Below, piece after piece: positions 9,939 to 18,629 of a stretch of 64,000 nt of DNA. The notes under the pieces were generated by a model. That model had not been told where the DNA came from, did not search any database, and saw only the letters and a program-made list of their open reading frames with translations. The position numbers and the translations under genes are program-made. The first letter of the stretch is position 1; the number at the start of each line of letters is the position of its first letter. This stretch comes from Gammaproteobacteria bacterium (GTDB taxonomy: Bacteria; Pseudomonadota; Gammaproteobacteria; SZUA-229), in NCBI GenBank assembly GCA_026195255.1, contig JAPHSS010000014.1, positions 1-64,000 on the forward strand, written 5' to 3'.

Positions 9939-10043
9939 ATGGTCATTGATAAGCTGTTACTATTCAGTCTTGTGAGTTTGAGTGTGTGGTATCTTATTGT
10001 TTTAATAGCTTTGACTCTTAACCTGATAGAGATTAATAATTAG
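9939..10043 (+). CDS. Possible small membrane protein (34 residues)
   Basis: A short ORF, ATG at 9939 and TAG at 10041-10043, coding for 34 residues of which about 20 are hydrophobic (LLLFSLVSLSVWYLIVLIAL). A single membrane helix is predicted by inspection. It begins 11 bp after the bamB stop. A weak GAG-containing stretch overlapping the bamB stop could serve as ribosome site. I do not recognise a family. It could be a chance ORF in AT-rich DNA. Confidence 0.3.
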   Translation: MVIDKLLLFSLVSLSVWYLIVLIALTLNLIEINN

Positions 10044-10054
10044 AAATATAATAA

Positions 10055-10070
10055 AGTGACAAAAGTCACT
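10055..10070. promoter_or_regulatory. CRP/FNR-like palindrome upstream of the DUF945 gene
   Basis: Perfect 6-bp dyad with a 4-bp spacer, AGTGACAAAAGTCACT. It contains the GTGA-N6-TCAC core of CRP-family operators. Its centre (10062.5) lies about 61 bp before the transcription start expected from the TATAAT at 10111-10116, the classical class I activator position. The assignment to a CRP-family protein is inferred. Confidence 0.45.
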
Positions 10071-10110
10071 AACTACAGGGCTTTCACTAGCTGCATCTAT
10101 TTTTTTTGCC

Positions 10111-10116
10111 TATAAT
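10111..10116 (+). promoter_or_regulatory. -10 box upstream of the DUF945 gene
   Basis: Perfect TATAAT about 70 bp before the start at 10189. The -35 hexamer at 17 bp (TAGCTG) is poor, which would fit an activator-dependent promoter served by the palindrome at 10055-10070. Confidence 0.45.
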
Positions 10117-10188
10117 CAAAGCCAATTCAAGTTATTAGCCTTAACAGAGCTTATGGATTGAATTGAGAATAATTAAAAAAGGATAAAT

Positions 10189-11640
10189 ATGAGCACAAAA
10201 AGAATCAGTATCACTGAAATTATTTTATGGCTATTTGTTTTTGCCTTAATCGTAATCTCACTCTCACCACTTGCACTTGGCTTTAAAATAAAATCAGACT
10301 ACTCGTTATTGATCAATGATCTTTCAGAGATATCACAAGTTGATATTCAGCTGATTAGTTATGAACAGGGGTTCTTCTCATCAGATGCTGTTCTGGCCGT
10401 CAGTGTACCTAATCTGCAAGAGCAACTTCAGTTTAAAGAAAATATAGTTCATGGGCCTATCTACCTGGGTTTAATTAGCCAGGGCGAATTACCATTTGTA
10501 GCTGCGGTTGTAAAAGGCCAGCTCGATGTTTCTTCATCGCAGGAGGATCTAATTGAACAAATATTCGCAGGTAATAATCCACTGGTTTATCAAGCAACCA
10601 TAGATTTCTCTGGTGATTTATCTGCGCAGTTTTATATTCCATCTGTTGATGCCAGTTTCGAAGATGAGTTTGGTCCAGTGCATATCCAGTCAGCGGGCGT
10701 CATTATGAATCAGCATTATTCATCAACGACAGGTCTTATGAATGGCGATATGCAGATGCCAGTATTTAAAGTTGAGTCTGAAGTATTAACAATGAAGGCT
10801 GACTCAATAAGTGTTAGTTTTTCAGGTTCTATGGGTGGCAATGATATTATGATTGGTGATTCAGTGGTCTCTATGAATCTACTGAATATTGACTCTAGTG
10901 AAGATCAGTTTGCTGTGCGAGATCTAGTTGTACGTTCGGTTACATCTGAAAATGCAGGCCTGATTAATTCAAATAGCCGAGTTGAAGCGCGCGAAATGCT
11001 TGCCTCAAACCAGAAGTTTGGACCCCTGGTTTTAAATATGAGCATAAATGGCATAAATGCTGAGAGTTTAAATCAGTTGCAGGATATTCAAACTGAGCTT
11101 GAAGAAAAACTTCAGCAAGGCTTACCGCCCGAGCAGATAAACGCCATGATGACAGGGCAAATAATGGCTATTATGCCTGACCTGATTAAGCAGGCTGAAA
11201 TCAAAGTTAACCCATTAAGTGTTGATAGTGAGTTAGGTAAGCTGGAAGCAGATCTTGATTTCACCTTAGAGGGTATTGATAGTGATACACCTGCAGACCC
11301 TATGTTTTTACTGGGTGCAATTAATCTTGATTTAAATTTCTCTATAGATGAGCAGTTATTAAAGCAGTTCGTTAGTTGGGAATTAGAAAACAACGAACAG
11401 GCAGATGTTTCTTTTGGCTCAGATAAAAATAAAAAGATTGAAGCAGATATTCCTCTCGAGCAGAAAGTAGCAGAAAATATTCAGGGCATGTTAGATGAAA
11501 ACTGGCTGGTTATGAATGAAGGTGTTTATCTAAGTAAAATTAGTATGCATCAGGGCGAGTTGATCATTAATGAAAAACCGGTTGATCCTATGCAGCAAAT
11601 TATGTCGTCTATGGGGGGTGGTGCGCCCGTTACGCCCTGA
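10189..11640 (+). CDS. DUF945 (YdgA-like) membrane-anchored periplasmic protein
   Basis: Protein of 483 residues with an uncleaved-looking N-terminal membrane anchor (about 11-31, IILWLFVFALIVISLSPLAL) and a large periplasmic domain. The features of the YdgA/DUF945 family are visible: the early VDIQLISYEQGFFSSDA segment, the central IHGPIYLG-like stretch (here VHGPIYLGL) and a C-terminal region with repeated beta strands. The function of the family is not firmly known. The gene has an AAGGATAA ribosome site and its own promoter signals, and lies between bamB and der. Confidence 0.75.
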   Translation: MSTKRISITEIILWLFVFALIVISLSPLALGFKIKSDYSLLINDLSEISQVDIQLISYEQGFFSSDAVLAVSVPNLQEQLQFKENIVHGPIYLGLISQGELPFVAAVVKGQLDVSSSQEDLIEQIFAGNNPLVYQATIDFSGDLSAQFYIPSVDASFEDEFGPVHIQSAGVIMNQHYSSTTGLMNGDMQMPVFKVESEVLTMKADSISVSFSGSMGGNDIMIGDSVVSMNLLNIDSSEDQFAVRDLVVRSVTSENAGLINSNSRVEAREMLASNQKFGPLVLNMSINGINAESLNQLQDIQTELEEKLQQGLPPEQINAMMTGQIMAIMPDLIKQAEIKVNPLSVDSELGKLEADLDFTLEGIDSDTPADPMFLLGAINLDLNFSIDEQLLKQFVSWELENNEQADVSFGSDKNKKIEADIPLEQKVAENIQGMLDENWLVMNEGVYLSKISMHQGELIINEKPVDPMQQIMSSMGGGAPVTP

Positions 11641-11711
11641 GTAGAGATTATATTAAGACTGAAAATGAATCTGATTTAGTCTTTAAAATACGTTAAAATA
11701 CCACATGTAAG

Positions 11712-11729
11712 GGGCCTTTTGGGCCCTTT
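11712..11729 (+). terminator. Short hairpin between the DUF945 gene and der
   Basis: GGGCC, loop TTTTG, GGCCC, then TTT and a T6 run 4 bp further. It looks like a weak rho-independent terminator behind the DUF945 gene, ending about 30 bp before the der start. Confidence 0.5.
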
Positions 11730-11759
11730 ACTGTTTTTTGTTATTGTCTGGAATAATCT

Positions 11760-13184
11760 ATGTTACCTGTTATTGCTCTCGTTGGTAGGCCCAATGTTGG
11801 AAAATCTACCCTATATAATGTGCTCACAAAAAGTCGAGATGCACTGGTTGCCGATTATCCGGGTTTAACACGTGATCGTAAATATGGACATGCCCAGTAC
11901 AACGATAAAACCTATATTCTTATTGATACAGGTGGTTTAAGCGGGGAGTCTGAGGAGCTTGATGAGCATATGGCGCGGCAAACGCTTTTAGCCATTGATG
12001 AAGCTAATATTGTATTGTTAATGGTAGATGGTCGAGCAGGGATTACCGCCGCAGATGAAAGTATTGCCAGACAGATTCGCCGTCTGGGTAAAAACATACA
12101 CCTTGTAATAAACAAAACAGATGGTATCGATGTTCAAACCGCAGAATCAGATTTTGCGAGTTTAGGTTTTTCAGAATCTTATCCTATAGCCGCGTCGCAT
12201 AAAAAAGGTGTAACGCAACTGGTTGAAAAATTACTTACCGACTGGCCAGAGTGGGAAGAAGACCTCGACAGTAAATATAAAGGTATTCGAGTTGCGATAG
12301 CCGGCAAGCCTAATGTGGGTAAATCTACTCTGATTAATCGTATGCTGGGTGAGGAAAGGGTAGTTGTTATGGATATGCCGGGCACCACCCGCGACAGCAT
12401 CTTTATACCCTTTGAGCACGACGGTAAAGAGTACACATTGATAGATACAGCGGGCGTTCGTCGCTCAACAAAGGTTAAGGAAACCGTTGAAAAATTCAGT
12501 GTGATTAAAACATTGCAAGCGGTTGATCAGTCTAATGTGACGATTATTATGATTTCAGCCCGTGAGGGTATTACCGACCAGGATTTACATCTTTTAGGTT
12601 ATGCAATTGACTCAGGCCGGGCACTTATTATTGTGGTTAATAAGTGGGATGGAGTGGATCAGGATAAAAAGGAGCAGATAAAGGAAGAGCTGGAACGACG
12701 ATTAAGTTTTGTGCAGTTTGCTGATATCTATTTTATTTCTGCATTACATGGCTCTAATGTCGGTTTGTTATATAAAGCCATTAATAAGGCATACGATTCA
12801 GCTACCAAAAACATGCCAACTTCAGAGTTAACGCGTATTCTTGATAATGCGGTGCAGGCTCATCAACCACCGACTATCAGAGGCCGACGTATTAAATTAC
12901 GTTATGCCCATCAGGGTGGCAAAAATCCACCAATAGTGGTGGTTCATGGTAATCAAACAGATTTGTTGCCTAAATCTTATGTGCGTTACCTTATGAATTA
13001 TTTTATTGATGCTTTAAAACTCATTGGCACCCCCATGAGAATGGAGTTTAAAACCAGTGATAACCCATATGCTAAGCGCTCAAACCCTCGTGCTGCGGCC
13101 AAAAAACCGGGTAAAACACCATTTGGTAAAACAATAAAGAAAAAAAATAAAGTTAAAACTCGTGAACATGCAAGGCATAAATAA
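11760..13184 (+). CDS. der: Der (EngA), double-GTPase for 50S ribosome assembly
   Basis: Essential GTPase with two tandem G domains, 474 residues (E. coli 490). Domain 1 has GRPNVGKS at residues 8-15, the DTGG switch and NKTD. Domain 2 has [12 protein letters not shown] and NKWD. A C-terminal KH-like domain (about 355-440) follows and the protein ends in a Lys/Arg-rich tail. It acts late in 50S subunit maturation. In many gammaproteobacteria der follows bamB; here one gene separates them. Confidence 0.96.
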   Translation: MLPVIALVGRPNVGKSTLYNVLTKSRDALVADYPGLTRDRKYGHAQYNDKTYILIDTGGLSGESEELDEHMARQTLLAIDEANIVLLMVDGRAGITAADESIARQIRRLGKNIHLVINKTDGIDVQTAESDFASLGFSESYPIAASHKKGVTQLVEKLLTDWPEWEEDLDSKYKGIRVAIAGKPNVGKSTLINRMLGEERVVVMDMPGTTRDSIFIPFEHDGKEYTLIDTAGVRRSTKVKETVEKFSVIKTLQAVDQSNVTIIMISAREGITDQDLHLLGYAIDSGRALIIVVNKWDGVDQDKKEQIKEELERRLSFVQFADIYFISALHGSNVGLLYKAINKAYDSATKNMPTSELTRILDNAVQAHQPPTIRGRRIKLRYAHQGGKNPPIVVVHGNQTDLLPKSYVRYLMNYFIDALKLIGTPMRMEFKTSDNPYAKRSNPRAAAKKPGKTPFGKTIKKKNKVKTREHARHK

Positions 13185-13304
13185 CAATATAACTATCTTC
13201 TAAAATTAGCGTTATCAATGAGTTATAGGATGTTTTTGTAATTTATTTTCGAAAAAACATATTGTGTTTTGATTTTATTCGACTATATATTAATTGATAC
13301 TAAT

Positions 13305-13333
13305 TTGACCTATGGGTATTTATTATCTATATT
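13305..13333 (+). promoter_or_regulatory. Sigma70-type promoter of the porin gene
   Basis: TTGACC at 13305-13310, a 17-bp spacer, and TATATT at 13328-13333. The expected start is near 13340, giving a leader of about 78 nt before the porin ATG at 13418. Confidence 0.55.
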
Positions 13334-13417
13334 TGAATTAATTCCAATAATTTCAGCTGTATACGGTATGTTTCTAAATACCCGTTTAATACAAATAACA
13401 AATAACGAGGCTATAGA

Positions 13418-14560
13418 ATGAAAAGAGCAATAGTTCCGGTTGCCATCGCGGCGGCTTTAAGCTTTTCGCATCAGGCTAGTGCCCTGGAATGGGATGGATT
13501 TTTAACAGCAGGTTTCTCTGTGCATGATCAGGAAGATGCAACATACCTGGACGCAATTACAGAAGATATTCGATTTGAGAATGATTCAAAGTTTGGTTTG
13601 CAGGTAACGGCTGATGTATCTGAAAATATGCAGGTGGTTTCACAGATTCTAGCAGCAGGTTCTGATGAGAACTTTGATCTGGATGTAGAGTGGGCATATC
13701 TTGACTGGGTACTGAACGATACGGTTAGTATACGGGGTGGTAAAGTTAAAGAGCCGGTATTCCTGATCTCGGATTATATAGAAGTGGGTTATGCCTACCC
13801 GTGGATTCGTCCACCCCAGGAGGTTTATCGTAACAACCCGATTAATACGATTAACGGTTTTGAAGGATTAATACAAATGGATGTGGGGGGAATGGGTTTA
13901 ACTATTCAGCCATATTTAGGATCTAATACAGAAGCAGTGCCAGGGGCGCCAGGTTTAACTTTTGATGCATCAAACTTTTATGGTGCAGCCATTCAATTAG
14001 CATCTCGCTCATTTACGGCGCAGGTGAGTTACCTGACTACAGATGTAGACGTTTCTGGTTCTACCGGTTTGGTTGATACCTCGACAGGTTTCCCAGTTCC
14101 ATTCTCTTCAGACGGTACTGCTACCTTGACCAGTTTTGGTCTGTCTACCGATGTAAATAATTTTGTTGCTTATGCTGAATATGTTACTCGTGATATTGAG
14201 GCTGAGTCTGCTGTGCCAATGGATTCATTATTCCCGGATCAGGATGCCTGGTATGTCACTATAGGTTATCGTATGGGTAACTTTTTACCTCATTTAACTA
14301 TTGCAAATTCAGAAGCTGATCCATTAGCGGGTGCTAGTCAAAGCCCTCTGACGCCAAGCCCAGGTGTATCACAGGATTCGATCACATTAGGTGTTCGATA
14401 TGAAATTAATGATAGTGCGGCATTTAAATTTGAGGTTCAGTCTGTTGAGCCTGATCTAGCTGCAAGTACGAGCTCTGGTTTATTTAATACGGTGCCTACT
14501 GGTTTTGCGGCAGATGACAGCGCTATTTTAATCAGTGCAGCAGTAGATGTTATTTTTTAA
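13418..14560 (+). CDS. Outer-membrane porin
   Basis: Secreted protein of 380 residues. The signal peptide (1-22) ends in SHQASA, cleaving before LEWDGF. The mature chain alternates polar and hydrophobic residues in short strands and ends in a phenylalanine (AAVDVIF), the typical signature for recognition by BamA. The segment DVEWAYLDWVLNDTVSIRGGKVKEP resembles the strand-loop pattern of general porins of the porin 4 / phosphate-selective O/P type. The transported solute cannot be read from the sequence. The gene stands alone, with its own promoter and a clear terminator. Confidence 0.75.
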   Translation: MKRAIVPVAIAAALSFSHQASALEWDGFLTAGFSVHDQEDATYLDAITEDIRFENDSKFGLQVTADVSENMQVVSQILAAGSDENFDLDVEWAYLDWVLNDTVSIRGGKVKEPVFLISDYIEVGYAYPWIRPPQEVYRNNPINTINGFEGLIQMDVGGMGLTIQPYLGSNTEAVPGAPGLTFDASNFYGAAIQLASRSFTAQVSYLTTDVDVSGSTGLVDTSTGFPVPFSSDGTATLTSFGLSTDVNNFVAYAEYVTRDIEAESAVPMDSLFPDQDAWYVTIGYRMGNFLPHLTIANSEADPLAGASQSPLTPSPGVSQDSITLGVRYEINDSAAFKFEVQSVEPDLAASTSSGLFNTVPTGFAADDSAILISAAVDVIF

Positions 14561-14603
14561 ATAACAGCTTATAAATATAGAAAATCACAACATGTAAGTA
14601 ATG

Positions 14604-14632
14604 CTCCCCGTAAATACTTATGGGGAGTTTTT
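14604..14632 (+). terminator. Rho-independent terminator of the porin gene
   Basis: CTCCCC, a 12-nt loop, GGGGAG, then five T. It lies 44 bp after the porin stop and just before the next gene. Confidence 0.85.
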
Positions 14633-14650
14633 CACAAAGGGAATTATCAA

Positions 14651-15586
14651 TTGTTTGTGGACAAGATTATTATGCGCAATCTATGTAACTACATTTCAAA
14701 AATCAGTTTAACGCTGTTTTTTCTTATACCCGTTAGTATTAATGCTGAAGCATCTATTTATTTTTCAGATGTCTCGGCAGGGGTGTTTCGATTTCAGATT
14801 AAACTGGCGGAACAGGGTAACCCGGAAGCACAGTATAAAGTGGGTGAAATGTATGAGCTGGGTAGAGGTGTAAAAAAAGATGAGCAAATAGCTTTATCCT
14901 GGTTTGAGAAAGCAGCCGCCCAGGGGCATAAAAAATCCAGCTACAAGTTGCTCTATCTTGAAATAAAGTCTAATGGCCTTAATGATTTTACTAAAACACA
15001 ACTCGGCGTGTTACGTCAGGAATCCGCATCGGGTAATGCGAATGCCCAATACTATCTTGGAAAGATGTATGCAACAGGCATCGGTGTTCCTAAAAGTTTA
15101 AATAACGCATTAACCTGGTTAAATAAAGCGACTTTTAATGGTATCCCTGAGGCTGAGCATGAAGCGATAGCGGTAGAAGAAGAATTAGCTCGAATTAGAG
15201 AACAAGAGGCTAAAAAACGCGCCGCTGCATTATCTGAAAGTAAGGAGCGAAAAGCAGAAGAAGAGCGCCAGAAAGCAATAAAACAAAAAGAAGATGAAAA
15301 GAAACGTAAAGCGGCGGCGGCTAAACGTAAATCGAATCAGGACGCTGAGAAGAAAAGGTCCGCAGAACAACTCAAACGTCTTGAAAGTGAACGTAAAGCG
15401 TTAGCGCTAGAGAAGGCAAAATTAGAAAAAGATAAAAAGTCTATAGAGGCGCAAAAAGCACGCCAGGCTAAAGAAGAGAGAAAAGAAACCAAAAAAGAGG
15501 CGACAAAAGAAGCAAAAAATGAAAAAAGCTTTGAGTCTGATCCGTGTAAAGGTAAATCAGCAAGGTTCCTTTCAACCTGCCGATAA
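14651..15586 (+). CDS. Secreted Sel1-repeat protein with a charged coiled coil
   Basis: Exported protein of up to 311 residues. A TTG start at 14651 is preceded by AAGGGA at 8 bp; the ATG at 14672 (304 residues) is the alternative and gives a more compact signal peptide ending in SINA. Two Sel1-type repeats are visible (EQGNPEAQYKVGEMYELGRG and ASGNANAQYYLGKMYATGIG), about residues 53-165. Then comes a highly charged Lys/Glu/Arg/Ala coiled coil (about 175-290) and a short tail with two cysteines (DPCKGK, STCR). Sel1 repeats mediate protein-protein contacts; the partner is unknown. Confidence 0.75.
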   Translation: MFVDKIIMRNLCNYISKISLTLFFLIPVSINAEASIYFSDVSAGVFRFQIKLAEQGNPEAQYKVGEMYELGRGVKKDEQIALSWFEKAAAQGHKKSSYKLLYLEIKSNGLNDFTKTQLGVLRQESASGNANAQYYLGKMYATGIGVPKSLNNALTWLNKATFNGIPEAEHEAIAVEEELARIREQEAKKRAAALSESKERKAEEERQKAIKQKEDEKKRKAAAAKRKSNQDAEKKRSAEQLKRLESERKALALEKAKLEKDKKSIEAQKARQAKEERKETKKEATKEAKNEKSFESDPCKGKSARFLSTCR

Positions 15587-15604
15587 CACCTGTTATAGTG
15601 CGTT

Positions 15605-15638
15605 AAAAAAAAGGGTATCAATTTGATACCCTTTTTTT
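15605..15638. terminator. Strong bidirectional terminator behind the Sel1-repeat gene
   Basis: A run of A, then GGGTATCA, loop ATT, TGATACCC and seven T. The 8-bp stem is perfect and is flanked by A and T runs, so it could act on both strands. Confidence 0.9.
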
Positions 15639-15840
15639 ATGGTTGTTTAACGTAGCTGATTGTATCTTTTAATCAATAAATGTTAATTTAGATAAGCTGA
15701 TCTCATCGATTTTTAATGTTTGAGAGATAGGTCCTTGCTGTATCAGTAATTTTTTATAAAATTTAACATTGGGTATTGATTATAATATCTCTATCAATCT
15801 TTACTGATTCTTACTAAGTGGTTATATAACCTGAATTTTT

Positions 15841-18213
15841 ATGTCTAAGCAAAAACCTAAACCTAAACCTAAACCTAAATCTAAGCCTAAATCTAAACCC
15901 CGTAAAAAACCTTCAAAGAAGAAAGCAGTAAAAAAGACCAGGGGAAGACTCAGCTTTTTATTTAATAAGTATGCATTTTTGGGTTTAGCCATTTTTGTGT
16001 TAATTTTTTCAGCTTATCTTGTGTATTTGAATGTACAGATTACAGATAAAATGTCTGGTCGTATCTGGTCTTTACCTTCTCATGTATATGCACGTCCTCT
16101 TGAGCTGTACCAGGGCAAACATCTATCTACCGAGCAGTTAGTTTCTGAGTTAGGGCAAATTGAATATACCAGGGTGCAAAATAGACCAACAAAACCCGGC
16201 CAGTACCGGGTGCTTAATGATTTACATTTTGAAATAATTAGTCGAAATTTCACCTACTGGGATGGAGAGCAAAAGTCGCAGGGTGTTCGTTTAAGTATTT
16301 ATAATAATAAAATTAATGGTTTACATGAGCTGTATTCAGATGAAACTTTGCCGCTGTTTAGAATGGAGCCAGTTAAAATTGCCGGCATATACCCATCAAC
16401 CAAAGAAGAAAGACAGTTAGTAAAACTTGATGAAGTGCCAGATGATCTGGTGCTGGCTTTACTGGCAGTTGAAGACAGGCGTTTTTATGATCACTGGGGC
16501 GTTGACCCTCGATCAATCATCAGAGCTATGCTGGCTAATATGAAGGCAGGTGGTACGGTTCAGGGTGGTAGTACCTTAACCCAGCAGCTGGTTAAAAATT
16601 TATTTTTATCACCGGAAAGAACACTCAGCAGAAAAATAAATGAAGCCCTGATGGCCGTACTTTTAGAGATTAATTACGATAAATCAGTGATTCTCGAAAC
16701 CTATATTAATGAAGTATATCTGGGGCAAAATGGGGCGCAACAGATTCATGGGTTTGAGCTCGCTAGTCAGTACTACTTTGCTAATTCCTTAAGAAAAATA
16801 CGTAGGGATCAAATGGCCTTACTTGTGGGTCTGGTAAAAGGGCCTTCATGGTATGACCCAAGACGACACCCTGAACGCGCTAAAAACAGACGTGATCAAG
16901 TTTTAAAATTAATGCATGAACGTGGCGCATTAAGTCTGCCTCAATTAAATAAATATAAGGCTTTAGATTTAGGTCTGGCTAAAAAGCCACGATTTTCTGC
17001 TAATCGATACCCCGCGCTGGTTGATCTGGTTAAACGTCAGTTAAAACAGGACTATAATGAGGGTGATTTAAAATCTTCGGGTTTAAAAATTTTTACAAGT
17101 ATTGACCCACTTATTCAGTTTCAGGCTGAGGCAAGTGTTAGACGTGTAATATCACGTTTGCAAAAAAATAATAAAAAGGCTGAAGATCTACAGACTTCTT
17201 TAATCGTAGCATCCAGCCAGCAGGGTGAGATTCAGGCTATGGTATCGGATAGCAAACCCGAGTTTCCCGGTTTTAATCGTTCGCTTGATGCGGTACGTCA
17301 AATCGGATCTTTAATTAAACCGGCAATTTATTTAACGGCCTTACAGAAACCGGACAGATATACACTGGCGAGCCGGCTTGACGATAGTCCATTACATATA
17401 AAAACCTCTAAAGATAAAATCTGGTCACCGCAAAATTACGATAAAAAGTTTACCGGTGATATTTTACTTTTTGAAGCATTAAATAAATCTCGTAATATAC
17501 CCACGGTAAGACTCGGGCTTGATATTGGCTTGCCTGATATATCAGATACCTTACACAATCTTGGTGTTAGTAGAGATATACCTACATATCCTTCTATAAC
17601 CCTGGGTGCTTTCAGTTTGTCACCCTTTGATGTGGCCAATATGTATCAGACATTTGCAGCAAATGGCTTTAATGTGCCATTAAAAGTTATTCGTGAGGTA
17701 TTAAATAAAGACGGCTTGCCACTTAAGCGTTACCCCCTTGAATCAGAAAAAACCATAGATGAAAAATCGGTCTATCTTGTAAACCATGTTTTACATGAAG
17801 TAACTAAAATCGGTACAGCCGGGTCACTCTCAAAACTATTCCCACAATCACTGGCCGGTAAAACAGGTACAACAGATGATTTAAGAGATAGCTGGTTTGC
17901 CGGGTTTTCAGATAATCAGCTAGCAGTGGCATGGATTGGCCGTGATGATAATACGAGCACGGGTTTAACAGGTTCCTCTGGTGCTCTCAGGTTATGGTCA
18001 GACCTTTTTAGTCATCTAAATGTAGATAGTCTGCAGATGCATCGGCCTGAAGGTATTAATAATGTCTGGATTGATGCTCAAAGTGGTGGTTTATCTAATA
18101 AAAATTGTCTGGGTGCGGTAGAATTACCCTTTATTCAGGGGTCTGAACCAACAGAGAAAGCAGAATGCAAGTCAGCCGGATTTATCGATCAAATCAAACG
18201 TTTATTCAATTAA
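15841..18213 (+). CDS. mrcB: PBP1b-type bifunctional peptidoglycan synthase
   Basis: Class A penicillin-binding protein of 790 residues. Order: a cytoplasmic Lys/Pro/Ser-rich tail (1-37) coded by hexanucleotide repeats; a membrane anchor (about 45-66); a UB2H-like domain (about 80-180); the GT51 glycosyltransferase with catalytic Glu211 in VEDRRFYDHWG and GGSTLTQQL; then the transpeptidase with Ser490-X-X-Lys493 (GSLIKP), SRN and KTGTT. It polymerises and cross-links peptidoglycan in the periplasm. The UB2H region and length point to PBP1b rather than PBP1a. The end overlaps the following lipoprotein gene if that gene's ATG is used. Confidence 0.92.
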   Translation: MSKQKPKPKPKPKSKPKSKPRKKPSKKKAVKKTRGRLSFLFNKYAFLGLAIFVLIFSAYLVYLNVQITDKMSGRIWSLPSHVYARPLELYQGKHLSTEQLVSELGQIEYTRVQNRPTKPGQYRVLNDLHFEIISRNFTYWDGEQKSQGVRLSIYNNKINGLHELYSDETLPLFRMEPVKIAGIYPSTKEERQLVKLDEVPDDLVLALLAVEDRRFYDHWGVDPRSIIRAMLANMKAGGTVQGGSTLTQQLVKNLFLSPERTLSRKINEALMAVLLEINYDKSVILETYINEVYLGQNGAQQIHGFELASQYYFANSLRKIRRDQMALLVGLVKGPSWYDPRRHPERAKNRRDQVLKLMHERGALSLPQLNKYKALDLGLAKKPRFSANRYPALVDLVKRQLKQDYNEGDLKSSGLKIFTSIDPLIQFQAEASVRRVISRLQKNNKKAEDLQTSLIVASSQQGEIQAMVSDSKPEFPGFNRSLDAVRQIGSLIKPAIYLTALQKPDRYTLASRLDDSPLHIKTSKDKIWSPQNYDKKFTGDILLFEALNKSRNIPTVRLGLDIGLPDISDTLHNLGVSRDIPTYPSITLGAFSLSPFDVANMYQTFAANGFNVPLKVIREVLNKDGLPLKRYPLESEKTIDEKSVYLVNHVLHEVTKIGTAGSLSKLFPQSLAGKTGTTDDLRDSWFAGFSDNQLAVAWIGRDDNTSTGLTGSSGALRLWSDLFSHLNVDSLQMHRPEGINNVWIDAQSGGLSNKNCLGAVELPFIQGSEPTEKAECKSAGFIDQIKRLFN

Positions 18214-18629
18214 GCTTGAGCAAGTTATGTTTTATCCTGATATTACAACTATCTGTGTTGTGGTTAACCGCCTGTGCGCCGCAGATAATAACTGAGCCGC
18301 CCGTAGCGGGTATTTTACCTGTTGCCGACAATGTTCAGTTACCGGAAGTCATAAAGTCACTTATTTCACAATCGGATAAACTGTATTTAAATAATGATTA
18401 TGTGGGGGCGGTATCAACACTGGAAAGAGCGGTGCGTATCAATCCTCGTTATGCTGAAGTCTGGTCGCGTATGGCGCAGGTTTATTTAACACAGGGTAAT
18501 TTAGAACAGGCGAAACAACATGCTAAAAGATCGAATAGTGTTGTTAAAGACAATAGTAAATTGCGTGAATTTAATAATAAAATAATATCAGGCGGTTCGG
18601 GCGAGATTCAAAAGGACGTGTTGCATTGA
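18165..18629 (+). CDS. TPR lipoprotein
   Basis: Small lipoprotein of up to 154 residues. A hydrophobic segment ends in the lipobox LTAC (Cys37 from the ATG at 18165). An in-frame TTG at 18216 would give a compact 20-residue signal peptide starting MSKLCFIL and would avoid the overlap with mrcB; the ATG has the better ribosome site (GAGAAAG). The mature part holds one or two TPR units (LYLNNDYVGAVSTLERAVRI, YAEVWSRMAQVYLTQGNLEQAKQ). It sits between PBP1b and the yoaA-type gene, whose start overlaps its stop. A cell-envelope scaffold role is inferred only. Confidence 0.75.
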   Translation: MQVSRIYRSNQTFIQLSLSKLCFILILQLSVLWLTACAPQIITEPPVAGILPVADNVQLPEVIKSLISQSDKLYLNNDYVGAVSTLERAVRINPRYAEVWSRMAQVYLTQGNLEQAKQHAKRSNSVVKDNSKLREFNNKIISGGSGEIQKDVLH

